Positions 9,431 to 21,800 of a stretch of DNA of 64,000 nucleotides are shown here, one piece after another. The translations under genes were made by a program, and so were the position numbers. Every line of letters starts with the position of its first letter. The first letter of the stretch is position 1. The DNA is from Trametes villosa. Its lineage: Eukaryota; Basidiomycota; Agaricomycetes; Polyporales; Polyporaceae. The notes under the pieces are model-generated. The model did not search any database, had not been told where the DNA came from, and saw only the letters and a program-made list of their open reading frames with translations. Location of the stretch: NCBI GenBank assembly GCA_002964805.2, contig PUDQ02000058.1:62001-126000 (forward strand), in the 5' to 3' direction.

Positions 9431-12111
9431 ATGGCCCATCCCGCGCGCCCCGATTCCTCCGCGGCCGTTCACTCGGATCGCGCCCCGGCAGCGCACAAGT
9501 CCAACCTAGAAGAGTACGAGCGAGAAGGGGATGTCCGCTACCCGTTCCTGCTCTCGTATCGCGAGGTCAAGCTCTTGGGCATCGCTGGGGTACGTCTGCC
9601 GCCCGCTTTTACCGGTCACACGACCGACGCTCATTTTCTCCCCTCCCCCCTACGCAGGTTGGATTCTTCCTAGATGGTGCGTATATGCTATCTAAAGTCG
9701 CTCTGAAATGTTCCTGACCTCCAAGAAGCCTATGACCTCTTCATCATTAACGTAAGTCTTCAGCCACACTTAGATCCGCCCCCCATCCTCACCAGTTTTT
9801 CAGCCCGTCGCAACCATGTTGCAATACCGGTTATACGGCGGTGAATCCCTCCCACCCAACCTTGAGGGTTTCGTCAAGGCCGGTGCAAACATCGGTAGTG
9901 TGATCGGCCAGTTCGCCTTTGGTACGTCCGCTCCGCTACCTGCTCGTGTGACCACCCTCCCTTCTCCGGTTTTGTGATCGGGGTGGTCATTACTGCCGGA
10001 AAATGTTCTGGGACCGTTGGGCTGACCTCAGTTTTTCATTCAGGTTACTCTGCGGACTACTTCGGTCGGAAAGCAGTCTGTACGTTGACTTTCTGCACCT
10101 CCCCCTCGCATCCGGCTAATCGATCCTCCAGACGGCAAGGAGCTTATGCTGATCATCTTCGCTACTATTGGCACGCTCTGCGATCCCACCGGTACGTACA
10201 GCCTTCTGCCGCTGCTGACATTCAGAGGTGTGCTCGGCCTGGTCGGACCGTGGACCCAAGTCAGACTCGAAAGAGTCAGGCTTGGCGTCGTGGTCGACCG
10301 CTGAGAGCGGACGAGAGCGCATACACGTGGACGAGCTCTGGGATGGAGATTAGGCGGGGGTCGTTGAGTGCAGCGTGGCGCGACGACCCTAGGGTCGGTT
10401 GCGTTCGCGTATGGACACCCTTGACCACCGTCGTCCGGAGTTTCACAAGGGCTGGACTGTCGGTCGGCCTCAGTCCACTCGACCATGTCAAGGTGTTGCG
10501 CTCCCGCCCGCGCACCTTTGAGGTTTTTTTGGGGATCTGCGATTTCCGCCATGTTGGCCGCTGTATGCGTTGGGACGACAAGCTGACCGACTGTACCATA
10601 GGCGCCCTCTCCCCCTCGGGCTCACTCATCTGGCTCGGCGTATGGCGTATCATCCTCGGTATCGGTATCGGCGGCGACTATCCCATGTCCGCGTCGGTCG
10701 CAACGGACCGCGCGAACCTCCGCCGCCGCGGCACGCTCCTCTCCTACATTTTCGCCAACCAGGGCTGGGGCTCCTTCGTCGGCAGTCTGGCGACGATTAT
10801 CGTGCTGCTTTGCTACAAGCACACTATGGAGGTCGACGGCAAGACAAGCAAGGTTGACGGAGGTGCGTTCTGTTCCTTGCGCTCAGGTACCGCTCGGGCC
10901 GACTAACGACCGCTATATAGTCTGGCGCATCCTCGTCGGGCTGTCGCTCATCCCCGCATTTGGCACGCTCTACCAGCGTTTGACGCTGCCTGAGTCGACC
11001 CGCTACCAGGAGTCGCGCAAGGGCAACCAGCCGATCCAAGACGAGGAGTCCATCGAGGAGCTCAAGAAGAAGGCGAATGCGGACCCCGCCGTTTCCGAGA
11101 AGATCACGCCCGCGAGCTCCAACTCGGATGGCACGCGCACGCCGCCGAGCGACAACGAGACTGCCGAAGAGACTGAGGAGGCCCGCCAGAAACGCGCCGT
11201 CGCCGACCTTGCGGCGGCCAAGAAGAACCACTTCCGCGAGTTCTTCCAGTACTTCTCGGAGTGGCGCCACCTCAAGATCCTTCTTGGGACGTGCTCGTGT
11301 TGGTTCCTCCTCGATATTGCGTACGTCCTTTCTCTTCTCAGGAAACCAGGCGGCGCTGACCGGATTTTGCCTCACCAGGTTCTATGGCATCAACCTGAAC
11401 CAGAACGTCGTGCTGCAGCAGATCGGGTTCGACGGCAAGGACGGCTCGCCGTGGAACAAGCTCTTCAAGATCGGCGTCGGCAACCTCATCATCACCGCAC
11501 TCGGGTTCGTGCCCGGCTACTACGCCACGATCCTCACCATCGAGAAGCTCGGGCGCAAGTGGATCCAGATCCAGGGCTTCCTCGCCGCGGCGCTCTTCCT
11601 GGGTATCCTCGCGGGCAAGTTCGAGAGCTTGGGCACGGCGCCGTTCATCGTCTGCTTCGCGTTCCTCCAGTTCTTCTTCAACTTTGGCGCGAACACGACT
11701 ACCTACGTACGTTTGAACCGTGTTCGACCCTTCAACGAACCATGTGAGGTTGACATTTTTTTTCGTCTAGTGCTACCCCGCAGAGGTGTTCCCCACGCGG
11801 TTCCGTGCGTCTGCGCATGGCATGTCCGCCGCCTGCGGCAAGGCCGGCGCGATCATTTCCGCGCTCGCGTTCAACAGCCTCACGAAAAAGATCGGCACGC
11901 CCGCTGTCCTCTGGAGTACGTCTCTCCCCCTCCCTCTGTCTGCTTCCCCGATCCTGATCATGACGTCTTGCCTCTCGCAGTCTTCTTCGGGTGCTGCATC
12001 GCCGGCGCGGGTATGACACTGCTCCTGCCCGAGGTGCGCGACCGCGATCCGGACGTTGTCTACGCCGAGGAGCAACGCGAGGCAGAGCGCTTGCGCGCTG
12101 CACAACACTAA
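9431..12111 (+). CDS. PHO84: Inorganic phosphate:H+ symporter, PHO84-type MFS
   Basis: Plasma-membrane high-affinity phosphate transporter of the PHS branch of the major facilitator superfamily, about 12 membrane helices. Exons: 9431-9589, 9658-9676, 9729-9751, 9804-9921, 10044-10079, 10132-10191, 10602-10862, 10921-11320, 11379-11706, 11771-11915, 11981-12111; 559 residues, in frame throughout. Diagnostic stretches: [12 protein letters not shown] (loop 2-3 MFS motif), [14 protein letters not shown] (PHS signature), LPESTRYQ, a charged central loop rich in Glu/Lys between helices 6 and 7, then [16 protein letters not shown] and [12 protein letters not shown] in the C-terminal half. The intron at 10192-10601 (410 nt) is far longer than its neighbours. 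Expression is likely phosphate-regulated, but no site was seen. Confidence 0.95.
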
Positions 12112-12654
12112 GCCCCGCCTCGTGCCTGTTACTCCGATGAGCGGGCGACGCAGCAGGCTACGGCGCGGGTGGGGGTGTGGGTGGGGGCACAGAGTGTAAT
12201 CCAGGGCGGTGTTGTTGGATAGAACTTCGAAGGAAAACGTCCGGCAGGGACTTGTACTAATGCTTGAATACTCGCTGTATCACACAACAGTCCACTACAC
12301 GAATCACGAATCGATCATGCTTTGCAATCTTACCCCCCTGTGTTGTCTGTGTACCGTTGTCTTTCGATAGCCGCGTACTCCGGCAATCGCAAACCGTTCA
12401 AGCTAAGCGGTCGAACCCGTTATCATAGTCAACAACGCATCATACATGGATAGAGTACAAGCAGTACAAGAACTACAAGAAGTTATAAGGCGGGCAGAGT
12501 AGGTATACAACTACTGGTACAATACGCCCTCCGAAGGCCAATACAAACAGCTCCCCCTCGAACCTAACATACACTGTGATTCAACCCTCATCCAAAAAAC
12601 CGCAAGATATGACATATCCCCTCCACTTGAAGTTGTAGCGCGTGGTGGAGGGGC
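12112..12654. other. Convergent 3' region
   Basis: Space between the stop codons of the phosphate transporter (+) and the carnitine acyltransferase (-). It contains G-rich runs at 12170-12190 and AT-richer sequence suited to 3' UTRs. No gene. Confidence 0.6.
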
Positions 12655-15600
12655 TCAGTATTCCGCCATCGGAATGATCCTGCCGGTGTTGTAGTACGAC
12701 GGCCGGGTCTTCCTGCGGCCAAGCAGCTCGATCTCCCCGCTGTCGAAGAACGAGTAGCCGGCTGCTCAAGACGGGCTGCCGTCAGCCACGCTGCCCCCCG
12801 CGCACATCTCAAGAAAGACTCACGCATGGTATCCTCGTCGTCGTACGGGCTCCCCGCGCCCTCGGACGAGCCGCGGTGCCCGTTGATCGGCCGGCCCGTC
12901 TTCGAGTCGCGCAGCACGCCGGCGTGGTCGACGAACGGCTCCGCGCGCTGGTTCGCGGAGAGGTGTAGCTGGATGAGCATCCGCTGCATGTCGAGCAGGT
13001 ACCCCTTGAGTGTATCCAGGAAGCGCCGCGTCTGCAAGTGCTTCGACGACGCGCACCTGTGCACACCATCCTCGTCAGCACGCATCGCACACACCAAGAG
13101 GAGGAGGGGACGTACACAGAGATGCCCTCATCCTTGATGATGTACCCGATGCCGAACCCGTCCGCCGCGACGGGCCCGAAGCCAAACAGGCGCAACGCGG
13201 GGTTCCCGCAGTTCGAGGTGGAGAGGATGGAGCGGTTGAGGATGTGCCAGCCGTTGTCGTTGAAGATCGCGGGCAGCGGCGCGCGCTGCGCGAGCCCGCT
13301 GCTCCCGCTCGACGTCGTGCTCGTCGGCGACTGCGGCCGGCCCTCGTCCTCCTCATACTGCGCCGCCGCGGCGCTCTGGTACTCCTTCTCGCGCTCGCGC
13401 TGGAGCAGGCAGTAGAGCGCGTACAGGTGCCTGGATGCGCGTGTGGTCAGCGAATGGCTAGAGGGGGGGTGTGGAACGTACCTGTCCTGGCCGAGGCCCT
13501 TGCTGCACTCCTTGGTGAGCTGGGTGTGGCCCTGGCATGCTTTGCGGAGCGCAGCGACCTTCTGAGTGTTGGGCGCTTCCGAGAAGAACGTCTGCAACGA
13601 TGTCGTTAGCTCCCTCCATTTCAACTCTGCCGATCGGACGCGCACCTTGACAAAGTCGACCGTGTGCGGCTGCACGGTGCGAATCGCCTCCGTCCGACCG
13701 TGCAAGAACGCCTTCGTCATCGCGGGCTCGTACGTGCACTCGATGCGCCCATACAGGCCATAGTACGCCGCCTGGAACGCCATCTGCACGAACGCGTCCG
13801 GGCTGAAGCCGTGGCTCGTGATGAAGTTCTTCCCGTACGTCTTGAACTCGAGCGCCTGGCAGTCGTTCTGGCAGATCAGGTCGCTCAGCCGCGTCTCCGC
13901 GAACCGGATCCCCGCGCGCAGCTCCGGGTAGAGCGTCCACTCGAGCTTCTTCGGCGCCGTGTCGATCACGTACGTCGGCGTCGGCGTCTGGTCCTTCGCG
14001 TGCCCGCGCGGCGGCTTGTATGACTTCGCGAAGGGGGAGAGCGGCGCGTGGAAGAGCGTGGGCGCGGAGGGGTTGATGGAGCGCGCGAGGAGCATGAGGC
14101 CCTCCGTGAAGATGTCGGCGGCGAACCTGAGGACTGTGTGCCCATCGACGCCGGTGTGCTCGAAGTTGATCCCGGCAGCACCATCTGCACAGACGATGAT
14201 TTGCAACTGGAGCGGCTGTTAGTAAGGGTACACTCGTGGGTAAGCAATGCCGCTCACCTTATCGTACCACCGGTTGGTGCAGGTGCCGACCTGGATGCCG
14301 CCCTTCAGATCGTACGTCCCGCACAGGAAGTTGTCGCAGAGCTCCGCGAGGTTCTCGGGAGCAGTGTCGTCCAGACAGACCACAAATAACGCGTTGTCGA
14401 CCACGTCCAGGCACGACTCGTTGTTCTTGTTGTTCGTGAGCGCCTTCCGGAGCTGCGACCACACCTTCCGGTTCTCCGTCGACAGCACCCCGATGGAGTT
14501 GCGCGCTACCTACACACAAACCGCCCGTTCAACCGATAGCACGACAAAGAGGCCGTTACGAGCGCGTACCTCGTGAATGGGCATCTGGTCAGCATCGCCG
14601 ACGATCGCCTGCAGATTCCGCAGGATCTCGCGCTCCGTGAGCACCGGCCTATTCTCGGCGTCCAATACATCGAACCAGTCTGTGCGGCGGCAATGCCAGT
14701 CAATGAGAATCCCGCCCCCTCGGCTTCGCCTTCGGCGTGCGAATCGAATGCGGCGACTCACAGAACTGCCCGCGGCGCAGGACGACGATGTGCCGAGACT
14801 CTGGGTGCGTCTCCATCTTGCACCCTCGCTAATTATGGTGCGAATCGAGAGGTTAGACTGCGGTGTTCGAGAAGGGAAGCATCACGGCAGACGTCGTAGG
14901 ATTCCAGGACACTAATGGGGCAAGAACTCGCAACGAACGAGAGCTGTCAGAGGATCCATATGTGCTGCCGACACAGGACCCGTGACAGTCTTCTAGTTCG
15001 TTGCCCGATCGTGCGCCATGCCAAGTGCCGTGGAAACCCATAGTGCTGGGCGTGGCATATGAATGTACACACCTCGGTGGGTATCCGTGCGGTACCGAAT
15101 AGCCTAGTGTATTGGTCCATGTCGAGAGGGACGCCGCGCATGTTGTCAGCTTCCAGGATGCCTGCTCGGAGGTCGTGGATGAAGCCGAGCGAGGAGACAA
15201 TCAATGAGGCGGCGCGAGGAAGCTGCTGGCCCCGGTCAGGAGTGGGGTCATTCCTACACAGTGACCAAATCGATGAGCATCAAGCGCGTCGGCACATGGT
15301 GCGAGAATACTCACTCGAGGACGAAAAAGGGGTTGAGCGCGAGGACGACTGGGTCCGAATGCGATAGATACGACTCGTACCTATTGCGGCAGCAAGCACG
15401 GTTGTCAGATCAATACATTCGAAACACATCCAAGAGAACTTTGCACCGACCAGAACTCCTCGATGTAGCTGCGAAGCGGGAAGCGTGCGAGCGATCGGGG
15501 TCAGCGGGGGAACGGCGGGGGACGTCATGTGGCGATAGACGGACCTCGCCTTGTCCTTCGCATACTCGCGGAGCTTCTCCTGCACGCGCGGGCCGTCGTT

Positions 15601-15798
15601 GTGCAGGAAGTCCTCGACGGCGCGGCGCGTCTCGGCGTGCTCGCGCGGGTCCTGCAGACCCTCGAGCGCGGTGAGGTACCGGCGGAGGGTGTCGTCGAGC
15701 TCGGGGATGGGCAGCTTCGGGAGCTCGCCCTGGCGCGCGAAGGTGCGCGACTCGGGCGGGTCCTGCTCAAACCTGGTGACGGGATTGGAGGCGGACAT
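12655..15798 (-). CDS. Carnitine O-acyltransferase (acetyl type, YAT/CAT family)
   Basis: Transfers acetyl groups between CoA and carnitine so that acetyl units can cross organelle membranes, needed for growth on acetate or fatty acids. Twelve exons, 5' to 3': 15545-15798, 15451-15468 (18 nt), 15315-15380, 15073-15253, 14762-14828, 14570-14679, 14258-14509, 13646-14215, 13482-13591, 13116-13430, 12824-13056, 12655-12761; 760 residues. N-terminal signature LPKLPIPELDDTLRRYL; catalytic His336 in NFEHTGVDG; carnitine/CoA-binding stretch FITSHGFSPDAFVQMA. There is no mitochondrial presequence, and the C-terminus MAEY is not a PTS1, so a cytosolic YAT2/FacC-like form is more likely than the dual mitochondrial/peroxisomal CAT2 form. 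The localisation call is inference. Confidence 0.93.
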
Positions 15799-16566
15799 GG
15801 AGAAGCAGGCGGGAGCGTGGGGAAGAGATGGGGAGGAGGAGGCGGGGAGGAGAAGCACTCTATTAAGGGGCGCTACCCCGCAGCGATGGCCAGGGGTCGC
15901 CCAATGCGGGGAAGTGCGGGGTAATGCCAAGCGCACGGTCACGCTCCGCGCCTTGGATCGGGCGCTCGCCCTGCGAGATCAGCCATCTCCGCAAGGCCTT
16001 CCGCCCGGGACGCCTCCATCTCGCCTCAGCGACTGCCATGGAAATCGACCGGACGTTTGTAGGGGACGCTCTGCTCGGGAGGGCGTGCGGAAGAGGGCGT
16101 TCGCGTCATTCCGGCGCACACCCGACTGCGGCGGCGGCGTGGGGTCGAAGCTCGCAGAGCCCGCGAACTCTCGCCCTCGCGCGCTCACCCAAGTTCTTCT
16201 CGAGTTCCGCCCTCAGCCGATCGCAGAAGAACACCTACCGCGTCCGCGGGCCATTCCGAGATATGCGGAACAGATCCACTCAGTGGCAGAAGCCCAGCCG
16301 GCGGGGCGCCAGCCTTCCGCCGCAGAGCCGTGGCCAGGCCGTTCTGCCTGACAAGCTTCGCACAGGCTCGGGTCGCGTGGCCAGGGAACATCTCTTCTAT
16401 CAGACTCTACGGCAAAAACACATGGGACACGAACGACAGACAACGTACAGGGGCTCCCGAAGCGCGGAGCACCGAGACTATGGTGGGGTATGATAACGTA
16501 GGGCGTGCAGCCAATCCGGGTCCGGGGTATCTGGTGGGTACGGCGACGGCGACAGCGCCGCTCATG
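15799..16566. other. Promoter region of the carnitine acyltransferase
   Basis: Lies between the acyltransferase start and the 3' end of the small unknown gene upstream. Open frames on both strands here have no domain. No clear TATA box. Confidence 0.5.
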
Positions 16567-17139
16567 TCAGCACCGGGCTGACGAGTATATCGTGCGCATA
16601 GGCGGGTTCCGAGACGATTGCGACGCCTGCAGCTGGGAGCGCGGGGGCGGTCAGCATGGAGCAAGACGTGTAAAGTCGGAGGCGCGAAGCTCACATGTTT
16701 CCGTTTCTCATGCATGATTCGTCGGCCTTCGACTTCCGTCGCGAAGTCGAGGAGCCCCATGCTTGACTTCGCACACATTCGGCGGAACCTCTGCAGCTTT
16801 TTGCTGGGCTCCCGGGCTGTGGCCGTGGTCAATGCAGATTTGGATGGCGAGGGTGACGAAGGCGGCGAGACCGAGTTCTCGCGCGAGGTCGGTGGTGTCT
16901 GCGAAGGCGGTCAGAGGCGGGCTCGAGCGGCGTGATACTCTAGAGCTAGGAATACGTACGGATTGCGGAGAAGCAAGCGCAGAGAAGGGGCTCGCGGAAC
17001 GAGACGACGTTGGCGTAGAGGGTGTGCTCGGGACCCAGTGTTCCGATTCGCCAGCGAGGATAGTGCTGATCGGGTCGGAGACACCCGGGGGGTTGTAGAG
17101 CGGGCAGAAGAAGACGTCCGGGTTGCTGTAGCTCTGCAT
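16567..17139 (-). CDS. Small unknown protein, Ser/Pro-rich N-terminus, basic C-terminus
   Basis: Not recognised. Model: exon 1 16960-17139, exon 2 16695-16898, exon 3 16567-16632; 149 residues. Support: the 61-nt intron after SALASPQS has GTACGT and TTCGCAG ends and a CTGAC branch site. Splicing joins two frames into one continuous reading, TPPTSRENSVSPPSSPS and then KKLQRFRRMCAKSSMGL and EVEGRRIMHEKRKH. The N-terminal third (SNPDVFFCPLYNPPGVSDP) is followed by a Ser/Pro linker and a basic, helix-prone segment. The last exon is uncertain: another acceptor (after CGTCAG) would give a longer tail. Possibly a lineage-specific nuclear or regulatory protein, but nothing in it proves a function. 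Confidence 0.45.
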
Positions 17140-19434
17140 CGTGTCGCCTCGAAGTGCACAGGTATAAAGTCAGGAGATGTCAAACGGGGCGCAGAAGGTG
17201 GACGTCGGTAGAGCAGTCGTTTAACGGGAGGGCGCAGCCAGCTGGATGAACGAGCAGTGAGACAGGCCCGGCTTGATATACAGGATGCGTGCACGCTTTG
17301 ACTTGCATGTCGCCTATGAGGGTAGCTATGCGACCTTTGGTCCGCACAAAGCAGGGAGCCACGATAGAGCATAGCGGCCACAAAGAGGCATGCCGAGGTG
17401 GTTCGGGCGCAGCACCATAGCCAAGCGGGTGGGCGAGGGCGGGGCATTAGCCAGGAGAAGCGCGTCGCCCGCCATTCATGGCTGGATATGGTTAGGATGG
17501 CGGGCCAGGGCGTATGGCCACGGCGGTGGCACAAATGTGGTGAATGTCGAGCAGTGTGTCTCAGGCCCAAGCTCGAGCCACCCAGTGAAACAGCCTTTGA
17601 CAGCGTCGAAGTTGCCATGTGTCGACGAGAGGGACCACCTGCTATCCACGCCAATTGTCAGTTCTTTCCACCCACCAGCGAGCGTCATTTTCCCTGCTAC
17701 AATCTGCTCTCAGTTGCATCTCGTCAACGAAGTGTTCCTCTGCACCAGCATCATCTAGGCATGTCAAGGCAAGCAGCACTCCTGATTTGACACATGATCG
17801 AAGTCCACTCACCTTTTCCCTCCGACGTCTAGACTCTACACAGGCGGTATCCACAAGATCTTCTATCGCACCCGTACGCGCAAAATAAGAACGTGAGCAG
17901 TGTCGTGCACCCCCACAAGCGATCGCTGTGTGCGCCACATCCAACGGAGGCGATGCACCGAGCTGGATGCATCGACGTGTGCTAAGTAAGGCGCTGCAGT
18001 CCCTGCACGCCCGCTGAGAATGATCCTTACTTATTATTTGTTGCAGCGAGGACGAGAGCGTATACACATGTACATTGATTCTGAGGAAAGGTTGATGATT
18101 GGGTTTAATGTAAGTAGCTAGCGTGACAAGAGAAGTCTGTTACGATGACGGCGTGCACGGTCAGTACTTTTTCGGGCACAGGGGGATCGTGGAAGTTACA
18201 AGTTTTGTTGCAAGGACGACGAGAAGTCGAAAGTCTCCACGCGGTCGTGCTACCGTAGGGAGGAAGATGATTTTGCTTCAAAAGCAGTTCGTTAGAGTGC
18301 AAGAGGCCGAGCATGAAGGACAGAGGCCCGGGGTCTCCAAAGAAATGGCCTTGACGGGAACAGACGTACCATTGGCGCAGCCATGGCTCCTGCCAGTGAG
18401 TGACGGAGGGAGGAACACGGCGAGCAGCGTGCCTCTAAGGCTGTAGCCGGGGATAATGCTGTCGAGAAAGAAGGTAAGTGCATCAAATATGTGCGGACCA
18501 CGCGACGTAAATGGCCCATGGAAAGTACTACCTCGACCTCTACATCCAACATACATACAAGGAAGACGACAGAAAGACGACAAGGCAAGTCGTGGCGACC
18601 AAGCACAACGCGAATCGCGGAGAGCGCTCAGTGAGCCAGAGGGAACCCGGAGCAACGGCCCGGACCCGTGAGAAAGTGAACGCTAGAGGTACAGCCACCG
18701 AAGGGCCTCTATGTCCCGTATGATAAGCCGAATGCTCCTTCGGATCATTCTCAACATCGCCCTCCCCATTTGCTGCCCGTGTGATCCGGACGCGCCTGCG
18801 CCGTAAGTTGCGCGATCCCATTTGCTCGGACCCGTCAAGTCCGTAGATGAACACGTCAGAGAAAATGGGACAGGCGAGGGCTTACCGGGCACTGGAAGAG
18901 GAAGCAGCAGCAGCGCAGCGCCCGCGGCCGTCTCCAGGCTCAGGCTGCCGGGGTCGCGCGCCGGCCCAGTCGATCGGGCGTGCGCCACAACGCCCCCGCC
19001 CCCGCCTGCGCGATCGCGCGTCCAGAAACCCGCCGCGATGCATCGTGCAGAGCCGTGCGGGGGACGAGGGGGAGGGCGCAGGCAAGGAGGGGTCGCGGGA
19101 GAAGGGAGGGAGGGACGGGATGGCGCTTATCTGCCAAGGGGAGTGATTGGCCGAGCGGGCGGTGAGAAGGATGCGGTGACTGGGCCAGTGGCTGCTCCTC
19201 CCGCCGTCCTCTTCAGCCATCCGCGTCCTGCAAAATGCCCAAGCCTGCCTCCGTCGCTGCGAACGCATGAACGCACGCACCCGCCCTCCTCCCCCTGCCC
19301 TCGGCCTCAGCCCTTCTATGCTCGCGCTGGACCGCCCTCAGTCTCCTCGCTTTTGCTCCCGCTCTCCTAGCCCGCTCGCTTCACCACCGACTGGGAACCT
19401 GCGCAGCCCGCCCTTGCCGACGTTGTCATGCGCG
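17140..19434. other. Divergent intergenic region
   Basis: About 2.3 kb between divergently transcribed genes. Several minus-strand open stretches (17476-17688, 18105-18606, 18540-18854) look weakly protein-like but could not be joined into a consistent spliced model. The segment 18880-19420 is GC-rich and is probably the promoter/5' UTR of the membrane protein at 19435. Confidence 0.45.
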
Positions 19435-21800
19435 ATGCGCCTCCCGAGCACGCTCCTGCTGCTGCTCGCGACCGCCCTCCTCGCCGCCGCCGAGTCTACT
19501 GTGCGCACCTTTGCTCTGTTCCTGACGCGTCGTACACGGCCTGACGATCCCTGTCTCCTCGTCTCGTTTCGGACAGGCGGAGTGTAAAGATGGGCTAGAC
19601 AAGGTGGGCACTAGTCCTCGAGAGCAGACCCAGGGCGTGCGTGAGAGCAAGAGAAAGAGCGGGGGACGGAGACTGAGGCCGCTCCTCGTTTGGCATATAT
19701 CCGGGTCCTCGACCCCGAATCGCTTGCGAGGCTACACCTTGCCAGATACGCGCATCAAATACACATCCCCGCCCTTGATGCGACAACTCCGTCGGCCATC
19801 GTAGATCCATAGGATTCATCCTGCGCACTTGAGCGTACATGTCCAATGTTTGCCTTCGTGCGGGGTGGGCGATGGTTTAGTGTCCTACTGCCATTGCTAA
19901 GCAGTTTAAGTGCACGCATTATGGTTACGCCTCTTCCGCCGATCTTCACAGTGCACTAGCATGATCACCGCGACCGTCCCGATCGTTCTGCGTCTCGCCT
20001 CGTACGTCCGTGAATGCGTAGCTGACATGGCAACCTTCCGCAGTTAAACAACAAAGCAGGCGAGTCGCCATGTACTGTGCTTGGCCAGCTGATGGAAGCC
20101 TGCAATGACAGTACGTTCGACGCGCGTATCCTGCGGAGACCCTCGGGCTGACTTCACTTGTTGTAGGTGCCTCTGGGATAAGCCCATGTAGATGGTGAGC
20201 CGCCGCGATTGTGTTCGCTCCCGCGCGACGTTATTAATAGCTCGCAGCAATACGATAGTGTACAACATCGGGGCAGCGTGCGCCGCATGCGCTGCTGAGT
20301 CCCTGCCTAACTGGTCACAATGGGCCAACGACTCGAGCTGTGAGAGCAATCCTGGACAGTTCCCCTCGGATCTCCACAGCGCGCACAATATTATACCCCA
20401 GTGGGCCTACCTGCCGCTCACGCACGACAACGAATTCAACATGAGCGCGGCCATCCTGGCGGCGAGCGATACGGCCAGCACCTTGAATGCGAGCAGTAAG
20501 TCGTCGCCGAACGGGGCTCGGCACGCAACACTCACATCACTCAGCTACAGCTTCAAGTAAACCAAACGTCGCGGCGCAGGTCGCGGTACCCATTGCCGCC
20601 GGCGTAGGAGTCGCACTCATCGCTACCACTCTGTTCTGGTTCTATTGGCGTCGAAGAACGCAACGACACCGGAACCCGCTCATGAAGGCGCTCCCGCGCA
20701 TACCCGGCGCGCAAAGCCCCTTCTGGCGGCCCTGGCGGTGGTTCTACACGCTCTGGCCGACCGCGCGCTCGCGGCGCCTCCGCCCCTCCAAGAAGAACTC
20801 GGACTGGGCGATCGACGACGACGGCGAGGACTCGGAGTGGCTCGGGTCCGTGCACACACGCGCGCAGAGCAGCGCGTCCTACGTCGACCCGTACGCGTTC
20901 GCGCACCCGCACGCCGCGGAGCCGGAGCCGCTCGAGCTGCCGGACGTGCCGCACACGTCCGCGCACCTGCACGAGACGTCGAGCTCGTCGCTGCTGCCGC
21001 ACCTCGACTTCCCGGACGTGCGCGTGCCGACGTTCTTCGAGCGCTTCATCAAGAGCAAGGACGGCATCCCGAAGAGCGCGGCGTACAAGTCGAAATACGT
21101 CTCGCCCGTCTTGCCCGACCCGCAGTTCCGCATCGACAGCTCGGGCGAGACGCCTGCGCGCGCGGAGTTCGCGGTGCCGGGTGCGAGGGCGGAGATTGCG
21201 ATGGGTGCGGGCGCGCGGATAAGCGGGAGTGGGGTTGGGGGCGCGAGTGCGAGCGCGAGTGCACGGCCGGCTGTGGTGGAGCGGAGCGACTTCGAGCCAC
21301 CATCAGTGGGCGTAGGGAGCAGCGTGCTGCTTATCTCACGGGACGGCGAGGACTTCTCGATGGATGATAGCGCGACGACCGCTCCGTCGCATTCACACCC
21401 CAGCAGCCCGCGGACCCCAAGTACCTTCCGACAGGTGAGTACCCTTCTCTCTCACAAGCTCCCACAGCAGAGGTTTACAATGATGCTCAACGTCCCCTCG
21501 CAGACGTATTCGTCTTTTTCCGGAACCCGCACGAATACCACCCGTACGGGAACAGGGACAGGCACGGGCTCGTGGCTTCCCAGCCCGAACCGCGCGAACA
21601 CGTCCTCGACGCTCTCGGGCGCGTACCCGACGGAACTCCGGCGCGACCCCGACCTGGCATCGCCCCGGACCTGGGCGTCGCGCTTCCCCGCGCCCCCGCA
21701 GATGTTCTCGACATCCCCTACTGCGTTCAAGTCGTTTGACCTGGGCGAGGAGATGGACACGCTGCCCAATCACGAGCACGGGCGCGGGCGCGATTCATAG
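19435..21800 (+). CDS. Single-pass membrane protein with Cys-bearing ectodomain
   Basis: A basidiomycete-type membrane protein of unknown function. Exons: 19435-19500, 19577-19603, 20044-20110, 20167-20194, 20248-20495, 20545-21434, 21504-21800; 540 residues. Signal peptide 1-19 (MRLPSTLLLLLATALLAAA). The ectodomain (about 20-155) has paired Cys motifs SPCTVLGQLMEAC, CNTIVYNIG and ACAACAA with a WSQW segment and ends in a Ser/Thr stalk. One transmembrane helix (about 158-180) is followed by WRRRTQRHR (stop-transfer) and a long Ser/Pro/Thr-rich cytosolic tail. The first intron after the signal peptide region (19604-20043, 440 nt) is unusually long; the 69-nt intron in the tail is a multiple of three, so retention would not shift frame. 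It looks like a surface sensor or adhesion protein, but that is inference from topology. Confidence 0.8.

Noticed and set aside
11003..11375. Minus-strand frames opposite the phosphate transporter exons
   Set aside because: Antisense shadows of strongly coding sequence; the same pattern appears opposite most exons in the window.
18105..18854. Possible spliced minus-strand gene (fragments such as FFGDPGPLSFMLGLLHSNEL)
   Set aside because: Fragments lie in different frames and the only donor-acceptor pair between the best two leaves a 20-nt intron, which is too short.
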